Positions 8,041 through 16,795 of a stretch of 64,000 bases of DNA are shown piece by piece (the first letter of the stretch is position 1; each line of letters starts with the position of its first letter). The notes below the pieces were generated by a model, which saw only the letters and a list, made by a program, of their open reading frames with translations, was not told the origin of the DNA and searched no databases. This DNA is from JAUVUV01 sp964548275 (GTDB taxonomy: Bacteria; Gemmatimonadota; Glassbacteria; GWA2-58-10): positions 1-64,000 of the forward strand of contig CAZJQI010000017.1 of the NCBI GenBank assembly GCA_964548275.1, given 5' to 3'. The translations under genes and the position numbers were made by a program.

Positions 8041-8769
8041 TCAGAACCTGACTCCGGCGCCAAAGGCAAGGTGGGGTCCGCCCAGATTCATATCAGCCTT
8101 GCCCTGAACGATATCAAGGTCCCGCAGCCAGCTATAGCTGTATTTGTATTCCAGTGGCAGGAAAAAATTATTCGCCAGCGGCATGACCACTCCGGCGGTG
8201 GCTTGGGTGCTGAGCCCTCCGATTTCATATCCTTCCTGGAACCTGTTTTCGATAAGGCTTTCAGTGTGGCTGATACAGGGTCCCAGTCCAGCTCGAAATA
8301 CCAGATGAGGCCGGGTCGAACTGAAAGTCCCATCCCGCCATGGCGCCACTTTGCGCACAAAATTCACCAGCAGCAGGTTATGCCCGTGCGAGAGGTCGAA
8401 ACCCTGGAGATGCTCTCCCAGACGCCGCAGGCCGTCTACCGGCTGGTTGGCAATCATGCCTGAGGCCAAAAGATGCGAGTCCGGGTCGGAATATATCTTG
8501 GTGTGGACCAGCTCGATCTCGATTCCGGTCCTATCCTGGTCGCCAAAAAAATACCCTATCCGGTAGCCATAGTAGATCGGTTCCTCAAAAGAACGGTCAT
8601 CCCAGGCCAGATCGCGGTAGGTGACATTATCCCCAGCCAAAGGCCGCCGTACGGTGAGATCGGACCTTCCGGGGAAAAAGACACCGCCGTACAATTCCAC
8701 ACACCACTCGGCGAACGAGCTGCCGGCGAAAAAACAAAGGAAAAGAGCTGTAAAAAAAGTGGTTTTCAT
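8041..8769 (-). CDS. Outer-membrane beta-barrel protein
   Basis: 242 residues from the ATG at 8769, chosen because MKTTFFTALFLCFFAGSSFA makes a clean Sec signal peptide and GAGG lies about 12 bases upstream; an in-frame start 11 codons earlier is less likely. The mature chain alternates polar and aromatic residues (WCVELYGGVFFPGRS, YGYRIGYFFG, TGIEIELVHTKIY, LVFRAGLGPCISH, FLPLEYKYSYSW) and ends in phenylalanine (HLAFGAGVRF), as expected for an 8-stranded OmpW/PagP-like barrel. It is the single gene of its unit. The ligand or role is unknown. Confidence 0.7.
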   Translation of the reverse strand: MKTTFFTALFLCFFAGSSFAEWCVELYGGVFFPGRSDLTVRRPLAGDNVTYRDLAWDDRSFEEPIYYGYRIGYFFGDQDRTGIEIELVHTKIYSDPDSHLLASGMIANQPVDGLRRLGEHLQGFDLSHGHNLLLVNFVRKVAPWRDGTFSSTRPHLVFRAGLGPCISHTESLIENRFQEGYEIGGLSTQATAGVVMPLANNFFLPLEYKYSYSWLRDLDIVQGKADMNLGGPHLAFGAGVRF

Positions 8770-9014
8770 TGAACCAGAAACCTCATTTAAAATATATAAC
8801 AAATGGAGGCGATCTGAAAAGGAATTAAAATATGCCGATCGTCCGATGGAGCTTGCGAGGCCCTCGAGCTAAGAATCATTTACTATTCCGAAAAGTAAAC
8901 AGCGTAAAAATTAACCTTTTGCCCCCACGTCAAACACATTAAAATTGGATTACATGTAAAAGCCGACTAAAGAGGCTGAAAGTCAGTCCGATATACCAGA
9001 CCCGGGAGAAACTG

Positions 9015-10031
9015 ATGACAAAATTTCTCAAGGAAGTCGATGCCCAGCCCCAGGCGCTGCTCGATCTGGTTTCCTTTTACCGGGAGCAAGGAGCCGGGCT
9101 GCTTGAGCGCTGGAACAAGCTGCTGGAAAAGCACTCCAGCCTAACTTTTATCGGCATGGGCACCAGCGAGCTGGTTGGCCTGCTCGTCCAGGACACTCTG
9201 TATGCTCAGGGGAAAACGGTGAATATTTACGATGCCGGGGAGTACTTTCACTACCTGCTCCCATCATGCCGCACGGAAAGTCTATACGTCATGGTTTCCC
9301 AGTCCGGGGAGAGCGTGGAAACAAGGAAAGTGACTGAGGCTCTGGCCGGCAAGGCTCCTGTTGTGGTGCTCGCCAATGCTGATGACAGCACGATGGCCCG
9401 GCTGGCTGATCTATATCTTCCGATGAAAGCCGGGGCGGAGCGCTTAGTATCGAACAAGACCTACCAGAACAGCCTGGCCCTGCTCTACCTGATGGCCGAT
9501 GGAAAGCTGGGGAAGCTCGGGGAGCTCGCCCGCTATCTTGCCGATTCCTGCCGGGAGGAGGAGGTAATCCAGGCGGCTCAGTTTCTCCAGCCGGCTGAGA
9601 GCATTCATTTCATCGCCCGCGGTCCCGCACTCGCCGCAGCGTGCCAGATGGCGCTTACTTTCATGGAGGGCGCCAAAACCCACGGCACCGCGTTTGCTGC
9701 AGGTGCATTCCGGCATGGGCCATTCGAGGTTCTGGGCGAGAAACACCGGGCAGTTTGCCTGGCCCCGAAAGGGAAAACAGGCGAACTTTGCCTGGCAATG
9801 GCCCAGGAAATGACATCAAAGGGGAGCCGCGTGGTTTTGCTCACAGACATGGCCCGGGTTCCCAAACATGAAAACCTGCTCACAATCCGGGTAAGACCAT
9901 TCGGTGAGGAGAGGCTTTTTCCCCTGGCTCTGACCGTGATCCAGGGACATTTCCTTCACCATGTGGCCCGACTGAGAGGTTACGAGGCGGGAGTGTTTGA
10001 TGTGGTGAGCAAAGTAACCACTGTGGAATAG
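9015..10031 (+). CDS. SIS-domain sugar isomerase-like protein
   Basis: 338 residues, ATG with CGGGAGAAAC upstream. It contains two tandem SIS domains, as in the isomerase half of GlmS and in AgaS/FrlB-type proteins. The first (about 40-165) has FIGMGTSELVG and MVSQSGESVETRKV; the second (about 190-330) has IHFIARGPALAAACQMALTFMEG and AFRHGPFEVL. There is no glutaminase domain, so it should act on an already aminated or amine-linked sugar phosphate (deaminase/isomerase or deglycase chemistry). It lies alone between non-coding stretches, and no transporter or kinase adjoins it to show the substrate. Confidence 0.8.
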   Translation: MTKFLKEVDAQPQALLDLVSFYREQGAGLLERWNKLLEKHSSLTFIGMGTSELVGLLVQDTLYAQGKTVNIYDAGEYFHYLLPSCRTESLYVMVSQSGESVETRKVTEALAGKAPVVVLANADDSTMARLADLYLPMKAGAERLVSNKTYQNSLALLYLMADGKLGKLGELARYLADSCREEEVIQAAQFLQPAESIHFIARGPALAAACQMALTFMEGAKTHGTAFAAGAFRHGPFEVLGEKHRAVCLAPKGKTGELCLAMAQEMTSKGSRVVLLTDMARVPKHENLLTIRVRPFGEERLFPLALTVIQGHFLHHVARLRGYEAGVFDVVSKVTTVE

Positions 10032-10156
10032 ACAGGTGGTGCGGTTAAACGATCATCAAGGGACAATTTTCGAGCCGCAAGAGAAAATCACGCTCCCGCG
10101 GGTCTCTTTTATGCGAAAAGGTTGGAAAATAACTTTCACGGCTGTAAAACCGGACG

Positions 10157-10849
10157 TTATTCGGATTCTTTCTGGCTGGTCGGCAGGCCCAGGATTTTAA
10201 GAAGGTTGCCATCGTTGTGGCGGCTGGGCCTGGTGCATTCGGCAATCTCCCTCCTGAGAGCGGGGTCACGTTCAATACGGTCGATATCATCACCCAGGCT
10301 TCGTGTGTTGCGCATGTTGATCCCGATATAGGAGTAGTGGTTCGGGTGAATATCGTTAAAGATTTTCATGGGGAAACGGTCGGATTCACCACCGGTTTCC
10401 TCTGAGAAAATCGACTGAATGGATTCGCGAAAAGACTTGGTGAGGCTGATTTTGAGCAGGTTGACATCCGGCTTGTTCAGTTCGTTGAGCATCAGGAGGA
10501 TTGTCTTACGCAGCAGGCGGAACAGGGAAACCTCATCCAGGGGTTTGTCATCCAGACTGGCCTCTACCGATTCCACTGTCTCATCCATATCGTTTTTTCC
10601 ATTATCCGCAGATTCCTCTTCTCCCGGCCTTAGCTCATCCCGGAAAAGCAGCACGCCGCCGCTCACCACGAAATTCACCAGGCCGGCCGAGATTTTCAGC
10701 TTATCCTCCTCGAGCCTTTCCTTGTCCGCAATTTCTCCCTCGACCAGGTACCTGCTGAGCGCATCGTGAAAAACCTCGCGAATGTCAACCACCTTGCGAG
10801 AAAAACTGCTACGGACAGGCTGTGCTCCTTCTTTGTCCTGAGAGACCAA
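10157..10849 (-). CDS. Hypothetical protein
   Basis: 230 residues starting at TTG, with a near-perfect GGAGGTGAT immediately upstream (spacing about 4). It is not recognised. The protein is soluble and highly charged, with a helical N-terminal half (VVDIREVFHDALSRYLVEGE), an acidic low-complexity linker at about 75-98, a helical LFRLLRKTILLMLNELN segment, and a C-terminal region ending FNDIHPNHYSYIGINMRN and ALRREIAECTRPS. No membrane segment, signal peptide or cofactor motif is visible. It is convergent with the SIS gene and divergent from fixA. Confidence 0.55.
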   Translation of the reverse strand: MVSQDKEGAQPVRSSFSRKVVDIREVFHDALSRYLVEGEIADKERLEEDKLKISAGLVNFVVSGGVLLFRDELRPGEEESADNGKNDMDETVESVEASLDDKPLDEVSLFRLLRKTILLMLNELNKPDVNLLKISLTKSFRESIQSIFSEETGGESDRFPMKIFNDIHPNHYSYIGINMRNTRSLGDDIDRIERDPALRREIAECTRPSRHNDGNLLKILGLPTSQKESE

Positions 10850-11194
10850 ATCACCTCCCTTTCTGCTCTAATTTACTAAATTTTAATAACTTATAACACA
10901 GTCCAAACAATTTTATATTATCCCGCTGCTCTTTGTCAAGCTTTTTGCCCTGCAGAGCGAGAAACTCGAAGGTGCCGATATGGGCCTCTCAAGGTTGAAA
11001 ATCCGGATTGCGCCACGGGGGAAATCCTACAACACATTCCTTCACAGTAGGTTGTAAAACCTTGTCTTGACCGAATAATATTTTATATTTAATGAACTTT
11101 TTTCAGGCCTTTTCCTCCGGCAGGCCGGATTCGGCCGAGCGGGATCAGGAAAACGCAGTTTTTTAATCCGCCAAATTAATCGCAAGGAGTTGTG
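10850..11194. other. Intergenic region upstream of fixA
   Basis: 345 bases between two divergent genes. The part at 11040-11100 is AT-rich, with TTGACC (11067-11072) and a weak TTTAAT (11088-11093) 15 bases later, a possible fix operon promoter of poor spacing. No hairpin, tRNA or small ORF could be supported. Confidence 0.4.
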
Positions 11195-11944
11195 GTGAAT
11201 ATAGTAGTCTGTATTAAGCAGGTACCGGATACTGAAGCACGGGTTCAGATTGCCGAGGATGGCAGATCGATAGAGACCCAGGATATCAACTTTATCCTGA
11301 ATCCTTATGATGAATTCGCTGTGGAACAGGCGCTGCTCACCAGGGAGGAACTGGGCGGAGAAGTTACAGTGGTGAGCCTGGGCGGCGATTCTGCGGCCGC
11401 TGCAATCCGCACGGCCATGGCCATGGGGGCCGACAGGAGCATCCTGCTCAAAACGAGTGAGCCGGCTGATGATCCTTTTCAGGTAGCCCGCGCCATCGCC
11501 GGGGAGATCGGCGGAACAGATGTAGATGTGGTCTTTTTCGGCAAGCAGGCTGTGGGCAACGAACATGGCCAGGTAGGGATTCTCACCGCAGAGCTTCTCG
11601 GCATACCGGGTATCTCGGAGGTAAGTGAAATCGAGATCACCGCAAACCGCGTAACGGGCAAGCGCGAGATCGAAGGCGGCACTGAATCTTTCGAGTGCAG
11701 CCTGCCCGCAATGTTTACCACGCAGAAAGGACTCAACGAACCGCGCTATCCCTCGCTCAAAGGGCGCATGGCAGCCAAGAAAAAGCCTCTGGAGGTCAAG
11801 GAGGTCAGCCTGGGCGAACAGCTTCTGGCTGTCGAATCCCTGAATTATCCCCCGCAGCGCGAGCGGGGCAAGATTGTCGGAGAGGGGGCCGCTGCTGCCG
11901 TGGAACTGGTGCGCCTGCTCAGGGAAGAAGCCAGGGTTATCTGA
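11195..11944 (+). CDS. fixA: Electron transfer flavoprotein subunit beta (FixA)
   Basis: 249 residues. Of two consecutive GTG codons the second (11195) is preferred, because AAGGAG then lies 5 bases upstream rather than 2. MNIVVCIKQVPDTEA, INFILNPYDEFAVEQAL and VTVVSLGGDSAAAAIRTAMAMGADR are the ETF-beta signature, with an AMP/FAD-binding alpha/beta fold. With the next three genes it forms fixABCX. In characterised systems this complex bifurcates electrons from NADH to a quinone and to a low-potential ferredoxin or flavodoxin at the cytoplasmic membrane. It is the first gene of the operon, 52 bases before fixB. Confidence 0.93.
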   Translation: MNIVVCIKQVPDTEARVQIAEDGRSIETQDINFILNPYDEFAVEQALLTREELGGEVTVVSLGGDSAAAAIRTAMAMGADRSILLKTSEPADDPFQVARAIAGEIGGTDVDVVFFGKQAVGNEHGQVGILTAELLGIPGISEVSEIEITANRVTGKREIEGGTESFECSLPAMFTTQKGLNEPRYPSLKGRMAAKKKPLEVKEVSLGEQLLAVESLNYPPQRERGKIVGEGAAAAVELVRLLREEARVI

Positions 11945-11996
11945 GATGACACTTACTCGACAATAATTCAATTTATATATAATAGGAGAGTGATGG

Positions 11997-12983
11997 ATGG
12001 CGATCAAGGTGCTGGTACTCGCCGAGATTAAAGACGGGGAAAATCTGACAAAATCCACCAGGGAAGCTCTCGGTCTCAGCCGCCGCCTGGTTGAAAACTC
12101 GGGCGGAGGAGAGGTTGCCGCGGTGTTTCCTGTCCAGAGCGCAGGCGACCTGCCGCAGAGCCTTGCCGCCTGGGGTGCGGACCGGGTTCTGGTGGCTGAG
12201 TCGGCTGAGTTCGGCAATTACAGCCCGGGAGGGTTCGCCGCAAGTGTCGTCGCTGCGGTTGAATGTGTGCAGCCGGCTGCTATAATTGTGGGCGGCACGG
12301 CCCATGGCAAGGATCTCACTCCCCGCTTGAGCGCCCGCCTGAGCGTTCCCGCAACCACGGATTGTATCGGTGTCGAGGTACAGGGGGATAATATCTATGC
12401 CCTTCGCCCGGCCTACGGCGGCAAGGTACAGATGAAAGTTTCGTTCAGTAAGCTTCCGGCAGTGCTATGTATCCGGCCCAATGTATTCGAGACTGTGGCT
12501 GAGGACACGAGCCGCAGCGCTCAGATCGAAAACCTGAATCTATCGCTGACAGACCGGGATCTGGCTGTGAGGATTACGGGGAGTGAGAAAACAACCGGCG
12601 AGCGGCCTGATGTAGCCGAAGCGGATATAGTGGTATCAGGCGGCCGCGGGATGAAAGAAGCCGGAAATTTCCGCCTGCTCGAACAACTGGCCCAGGCGCT
12701 GGGTGCCGGGATAGGCGCCAGCCGCGCCGCTGTGGACTCCGGCTGGCGACCCCACGGAGACCAGGTGGGCCAGACCGGAAAGTTTGTCAGCCCCACGCTT
12801 TATGTCGCCTGCGCAATCAGCGGCGCTGTGCAGCACCTGGCCGGAATGATCGACTCCAAGGTGATCGTGGCGGTCAACAAGGACCCGGACGCGCCGATTT
12901 TCAAGGTGGCGAATTACGGGATCGTGGGTGATGTGTTCGAAGTGGTACCCGCGATAGTGGAAAAGTTGAAAAAACACGCCTGA
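11997..12983 (+). CDS. fixB: Electron transfer flavoprotein subunit alpha (FixB)
   Basis: 328 residues, ATG chosen because GGAGAG lies 6 bases upstream. The N-terminal half is the ETF domain (VLVLAEIKDGENLTKSTREALGLSRRL). The C-terminal FAD-binding domain carries GRGMKEAGNFRLLEQLAQALGA, WRPHGDQVGQTGKFVSPTLYVACAISGAVQHLAGM and VNKDPDAPIFKVANYGIVGD, the ETF-alpha signature that holds the electron-transferring FAD. It pairs with FixA as a heterodimer in the cytoplasm. There is no N-terminal ferredoxin extension, which some clostridial ETF-alpha proteins have. Confidence 0.93.
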   Translation: MAIKVLVLAEIKDGENLTKSTREALGLSRRLVENSGGGEVAAVFPVQSAGDLPQSLAAWGADRVLVAESAEFGNYSPGGFAASVVAAVECVQPAAIIVGGTAHGKDLTPRLSARLSVPATTDCIGVEVQGDNIYALRPAYGGKVQMKVSFSKLPAVLCIRPNVFETVAEDTSRSAQIENLNLSLTDRDLAVRITGSEKTTGERPDVAEADIVVSGGRGMKEAGNFRLLEQLAQALGAGIGASRAAVDSGWRPHGDQVGQTGKFVSPTLYVACAISGAVQHLAGMIDSKVIVAVNKDPDAPIFKVANYGIVGDVFEVVPAIVEKLKKHA

Positions 12984-13077
12984 CACCTATAAGGGCGGTT
13001 TTTGGACGAGCTTAGCTGAAAATATATCTTGTCCTCTAATCCCATGCGAAAACCAAGGATAACCGAGGGGGTAGATT

Positions 13078-14391
13078 TTGGCCGAGGATAAATTCGATTG
13101 CATTGTGGTTGGAGCAGGTCCCTCAGGAATCGCGGCAGCGCTTACCCTTGCACGTGCCGGCTTAGAGGTGGTCGTGCTTGAACGCGGGGAGTATCCTGGA
13201 GCGAAAAACCTGTTCGGAGGTATCCTGTTCACCACGATCCTCAACCGCCTGATTCCCGAGTTTTGGAAAACCGCCCCGGTGGAGCGCAATGTGATCGGGC
13301 GCAGGTTCAGTTTCCTGAACTCAGACAGCGAACTGGCGGTGCAATTTTCCTCGGAGCGATTCAACCAGCCGCCTTTCAACAACTCGTTTATCGTGCTGCG
13401 CAGCCGGTTTGACCGGTGGTTTGCGCAGCAGGCCGAGGAGGCCGGAGCCGAGATCATCCCTGAAATAGTGGTGGATGATTTTATCCGCGCCGACGGCAAG
13501 GTGGTCGGGATTCTCGCGCGCAGCGAGGGGGGAGAGCACGACGAGCTCTTTGCAGATACGGTGATCTGCGCCGAGGGAGCGAACAGCCTGCTCAGTGAGA
13601 AATCCGGCTTGTGTGCGCAGATGACCCCAGGCAACCGGGTACTTACAGTGAAAGAGATAATAAAACTGCCGCAGGAAGTGGTTGAGGACCGTTTTCATCT
13701 TGAAGGCAACCAGGGAGTGGCCTACGAGTATTTCGGCGATGCTGTCAAGGGGATGGTCGGCTCGGGATTTATCTACACCAACAAGGACAGTATCTCGGTT
13801 GGCGTGGGCTGTACGATCGAGGATTTCCTCGAAAAGAAAATCTCGCCCAACGATTTGCTCGAATATTTCAAAGCGCATCCGCGGGTGCGCGCACTGGTAC
13901 GCGGCGGTGAGGTGATCGAATACTCGACCCACATGATTACCGAAGACACCTACGATCAGCTTCCGGAAATGATCGGGGACGGACTTCTGCTTGTGGGTGA
14001 CGCCGCCGGGCTGATCAATTCAAGCATTTACCACGAGGTAACCAACCTGGCTATGGCAAGCGGGATGTTCGCTGCCGAGGCGGTGATCGAGGCCAGGGAA
14101 AAAGGCGACTTTTCCAGGGCGACTCTCCAGAGTTACCGCAACAAGCTGGATGACTCTTTCGTTTTAAAAGACATGTTCCACTTCCGGCATGTGATCGGCT
14201 TCCTCAAGAATCACAGGCAGTTTTTAAAAGAATATCCCGATATATTCATAGAGCTTATGCTGGATTATTTCACGGTAAGCGAAACGCCCAAGGCGCAGGT
14301 CAGGAAAGAGGTAATAGGCAAGTTTCGCAAGCGGATCAAGATGATCCCGTTGTTGCGGGACCTCTGGGCGGCAAGGAGAGCGATGTTATGA
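13078..14391 (+). CDS. fixC: FixC, ETF-quinone oxidoreductase-type flavoprotein
   Basis: 437 residues, TTG start with GAGGGGG about 7 bases upstream. The N-terminal dinucleotide fold DCIVVGAGPSGIAAALTLAR, then VVLERGEYPGAKNLFGG and the internal motif LLVGDAAGLINSS place it in the FixC/ETF:quinone oxidoreductase family. It takes electrons from the FixAB flavins and passes them, with FixX, to membrane quinone. It lacks the C-terminal iron-sulfur part of mitochondrial ETF-QO, as expected when FixX is a separate gene; the last codons overlap fixX by 4 bases (ATGA). Confidence 0.92.
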   Translation: MAEDKFDCIVVGAGPSGIAAALTLARAGLEVVVLERGEYPGAKNLFGGILFTTILNRLIPEFWKTAPVERNVIGRRFSFLNSDSELAVQFSSERFNQPPFNNSFIVLRSRFDRWFAQQAEEAGAEIIPEIVVDDFIRADGKVVGILARSEGGEHDELFADTVICAEGANSLLSEKSGLCAQMTPGNRVLTVKEIIKLPQEVVEDRFHLEGNQGVAYEYFGDAVKGMVGSGFIYTNKDSISVGVGCTIEDFLEKKISPNDLLEYFKAHPRVRALVRGGEVIEYSTHMITEDTYDQLPEMIGDGLLLVGDAAGLINSSIYHEVTNLAMASGMFAAEAVIEAREKGDFSRATLQSYRNKLDDSFVLKDMFHFRHVIGFLKNHRQFLKEYPDIFIELMLDYFTVSETPKAQVRKEVIGKFRKRIKMIPLLRDLWAARRAML

Positions 14392-14705
14392 GCGAACAAA
14401 AGGAAGAAAGCATTGTCAGGGAAACCCCGGTTCTTTCCCTTGAGGATAAACTGGGGCTGGTCAAACGCAAAATCGACAAGACCAGCCATATCGAGGTGGA
14501 CCAGGAGGGTTTCAAAAAATGCCCGGACCGGCCGATACTTTTTATCTGCCCGTCGAATGTTTTCGAGGAGCATCCGGAGACCGGGGAATGCATAGTGAAT
14601 TACGAGAACTGTCTCGAGTGCGGCACCTGCCGGATTGTCTGCCGGGACTATGTTGATTGGAAGAATCCCCAGGGAGGTTTCGGGGTGAGCTATGCTTTCG
14701 GCTGA
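14388..14705 (+). CDS. fixX: FixX ferredoxin-like protein
   Basis: 105 residues, starting inside the fixC stop (ATGA overlap), so translationally coupled. The pattern C-x2-C-x2-C-x3-C in CLECGTCRIVC (about residues 75-85), with an additional upstream cysteine in FICPSNVF, matches FixX ferredoxins, which form one 4Fe-4S cluster and complete the quinone-reducing arm of FixABCX. The tail WKNPQGGFGVSYAFG is a family signature. It is the last gene of the operon and is followed by a hairpin terminator. Confidence 0.92.
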   Translation: MSEQKEESIVRETPVLSLEDKLGLVKRKIDKTSHIEVDQEGFKKCPDRPILFICPSNVFEEHPETGECIVNYENCLECGTCRIVCRDYVDWKNPQGGFGVSYAFG

Positions 14706-14732
14706 AATCAGGCAATTCTGCGAAAAATAAAG

Positions 14733-14774
14733 AGCGGGCTGAAGGCAGAGTTGTATTCTCGCCTTTAACCCGCT
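14733..14774 (+). terminator. Hairpin terminator after fixX
   Basis: AGCGGGCTGAAGGC (14733-14746) pairs with GCCTTTAACCCGCT (14761-14774) apart from one mismatch and one G-U pair. The loop can extend the stem by AGA/TCT. A pyrimidine-rich tract follows rather than a pure T-run. Position right after the last fix gene supports a terminator. Confidence 0.5.
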
Positions 14775-14844
14775 TCTGCTTTCTGCTCAGGAATGGGATT
14801 AACCAACTATATGAAAGCTTGATAGTTCCCTTTGCCTTTTGATG

Positions 14845-15084
14845 CTAGCGCAACCTGCGCTTCCACATCGGGCCGTCGCGAAGGGAAACCTCCCCGCGTT
14901 TGCGGCGCTCCTCCCGGGTCTCCTTCCCCTTCATCCGTTTTTCAATATCCAGTCGGCTGCCCCCTACTTTAAACTGTGATGCCCGGCTGCCCTTTTTGAG
15001 ACTTCTGTTGATCCTGGTGAAAATGAAATAATAAAGCATTGCGGCAACCGCGACCAGCGCGATTTTGATCAGGCTGAATTCCAC
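14845..15084 (-). CDS. Small single-pass membrane protein
   Basis: 79 residues from the GTG at 15084, chosen because AAGGAGG lies 9 bases upstream; a longer in-frame start reaches back into the neighbouring CYTH gene and looks non-coding. One hydrophobic span (IALVAVAAMLYYFIF, about 8-22) is followed by a very basic, charged tail rich in Arg, Lys and Glu (MKGKETREERRKRGE). Orientation is likely N-out or with the basic tail in the cytoplasm. It may be co-transcribed with the CYTH gene 49 bases upstream. No known family was recognised. Confidence 0.6.
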   Translation of the reverse strand: MEFSLIKIALVAVAAMLYYFIFTRINRSLKKGSRASQFKVGGSRLDIEKRMKGKETREERRKRGEVSLRDGPMWKRRLR

Positions 15085-15133
15085 GCCCGATTCCTCCTTC
15101 CCCAGCAATGTATTATTTGATACCCATTTCGGC

Positions 15134-15781
15134 TCAAGCCTGTTCCAAGGGCAGGCGTGCCCTGCGGGGTTTGCTCCCTGAGTTTCCAACATTTTCCTGG
15201 TCAGAGAAACGCATATCTCCGGCTTCACAGCCCATTTTCCGGCAGTAAGCGGTGTAAAGATCAAAATAGTTCTCACGCAACCCCTTGCTCACCTTCAGAC
15301 CCAGGCTCTCGATGATTTCTTCCATCTTTTCCGGCGGGGCCTCAAGTTCGAGGAAATAGCCCATGCGCGGCAACTGGTCGATTTCAGCCGAAACACCCTC
15401 CTCGCGGGTTAAATGTTCCCGGTATTTCTCGTAGACCCTTTCCGCTGTGAACCCCAGCCGGTGAAGGATATGCCGCATGGTATCCAGGCTCGACAATTCG
15501 AGTTCACTCTCCTTTTTGGCCTTAAACCGCTTGCCGAGACCACCCTCCTCAAGCGGCTCCTTGTAGGTGAGCTTAACTCCCTTAGCTCTGCGCAGCCGTA
15601 ACAGCCGTCCCTGCGAGTCGAGATCCCTTCCAAGGGTGTCCAGGACCAGATTGAACTCAAAAAGTTTCCCTCTGGATACAAAACCGAGCTCCAGAAGATG
15701 CTTCCGCATCTTCCCGGGCTCTGCGAGTGGAAATTTCAGTTCAATTTCAGGCTGGCTGTGCTTTTCCAAAGCATTCTCCAT
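15134..15781 (-). CDS. CYTH-domain protein (class IV adenylate cyclase / thiamine-triphosphatase-like)
   Basis: 215 residues, ATG with GGGAGAG upstream. The CYTH (triphosphate tunnel metalloenzyme) signature E-x-E-x-K is at residues 12-16 (EIELK). Further tunnel strands are RLLRLRRAKGVKLTYKEP (basic, binds phosphates) and AEIDQLPRMGYFLELEAP (acidic metal site), ending GLRENYFDLY. This layout is closest to CyaB-like class IV cyclases; activity may be cAMP synthesis, triphosphatase or an unknown triphosphate reaction. It is cytoplasmic. The C-terminal 40 residues after GLRENYFDLY are not part of the core. Confidence 0.8.
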   Translation of the reverse strand: MENALEKHSQPEIELKFPLAEPGKMRKHLLELGFVSRGKLFEFNLVLDTLGRDLDSQGRLLRLRRAKGVKLTYKEPLEEGGLGKRFKAKKESELELSSLDTMRHILHRLGFTAERVYEKYREHLTREEGVSAEIDQLPRMGYFLELEAPPEKMEEIIESLGLKVSKGLRENYFDLYTAYCRKMGCEAGDMRFSDQENVGNSGSKPRRARLPLEQA

Positions 15782-15882
15782 TTTCTTTCTCTCCCAATCT
15801 TACCCATCCAAAGCTACTGAATGCTGCCAGGAAAGTCAACTTATCCAAACTTTCTGCTATATTTAACTTTACATGATTCTTA

Positions 15883-16091
15883 ACCCGAATTATTCATGAA
15901 CCAGTAAGATGTTATGTTTCCCCGGGGCATGGGGGGCGGCGGGCGCATGAAATGCGCTCCGTTGCGCAGAAGCGCAACGGTCTGTGCGACTTAGGTCGCA
16001 CAGCCGCCGCCCCCCTCCCTCGGTGGCTGATAAAAATGCGAAAATAAGCGAATAGCCCTGTCAAGATCTGGGTTTCATGAATAATTCGGGT
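15883..16091 (-). mobile_element. MITE-like element, copy 2 (inverted)
   Basis: A 209-bp element, the inverted and better preserved copy of the repeat at 5833. Its ends are a perfect 18-bp terminal inverted repeat, ACCCGAATTATTCATGAA at 15883-15900 and its complement at 16074-16091. A perfect 12-bp G-run stem (15931-15942 with 16004-16015) closes hairpins at 15943-15957, 15959-15980 and 15982-16003. Compared with copy 1, the middle stem has an A-T pair changed to G-C, a covariation. There is no coding sequence inside. Confidence 0.85.
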
Positions 16092-16291
16092 CAAATTGGT
16101 GGTCAAGGGGAAACGTCCGGTGCGGAATCATCCCGATTGGATAATAAAAATGCGCTGGAACGACTATTGCTTACAAACCCAATTATAACATGCAGCTAAC
16201 GCCGAAAGTGTCTTTTTCCTTGCTTTATGAATAACCGGTATTATTTTTGTATGTATGTGGCAAGTTAAAAGTTGGCTAAGGTAAGAATAGG

Positions 16292-16678
16292 ATGATTTAC
16301 TACAGCGGCATATCGATAAAGCATCTGGACAGGTGGGATTTCCCGGATGACACTCCGCGGTTCTCCTCGGTCCAGGACTGCTACAGGATGTTCCTGGGAA
16401 TGCATCTGAAAATGATGCGGTTCGGCCATGGCGAATATGATCCGTATTATGCCCGTTACCAGGCCTGCGTGCGGCATTTCAACAATCGCCTTAAGCTGAA
16501 CTACCAGGAGTTCAAGAACGTGGTGGCCAATATCGTGGAGCTCTACCAGCAGTTTTTCAACGAATCCTTGCCCAGACGGAAGTGGCAGGCCATCCTGGAT
16601 ACGATCGGCAAGTTTGAACGTCTGATCTACCTCTACTCAAACAAAACCCACACTAAAATCTCTCCCGGCACCAAGTAA
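16292..16678 (+). CDS. Hypothetical protein
   Basis: 128 residues, ATG preceded by AAGGTAAG. It is not recognised. It is soluble and helical, rich in aromatic and basic residues (FLGMHLKMMRFGHGEYDPYYARYQACVRHFNNRLKLNY), with a helical C-terminal half (FKNVVANIVELYQQFF, WQAILDTIGKFERLIYLY). There is no signal peptide or membrane span. The 200 bases before it, after the MITE copy, hold nothing else recognisable. Compositionally it resembles the host genes, so it is probably a lineage-specific gene rather than a recent import. Confidence 0.55.
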   Translation: MIYYSGISIKHLDRWDFPDDTPRFSSVQDCYRMFLGMHLKMMRFGHGEYDPYYARYQACVRHFNNRLKLNYQEFKNVVANIVELYQQFFNESLPRRKWQAILDTIGKFERLIYLYSNKTHTKISPGTK

Positions 16679-16795
16679 TCAATAACTTTCTCACCTGCTA
16701 TCCCTGTTCCAGGCGACAGCCTTGTCCCAACAAAAAATATTACTCTGCGCCAGGCGATAATCTGTAAACGACAATGTGTCAGAATAAGGTATGTT

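Noticed and set aside
11042..12217. Long open frame on the minus strand across fixA and into fixB
   Set aside because: It is antisense to clearly coding ETF genes, lacks a ribosome site and family motifs, and follows the high GC third-position bias of those genes.
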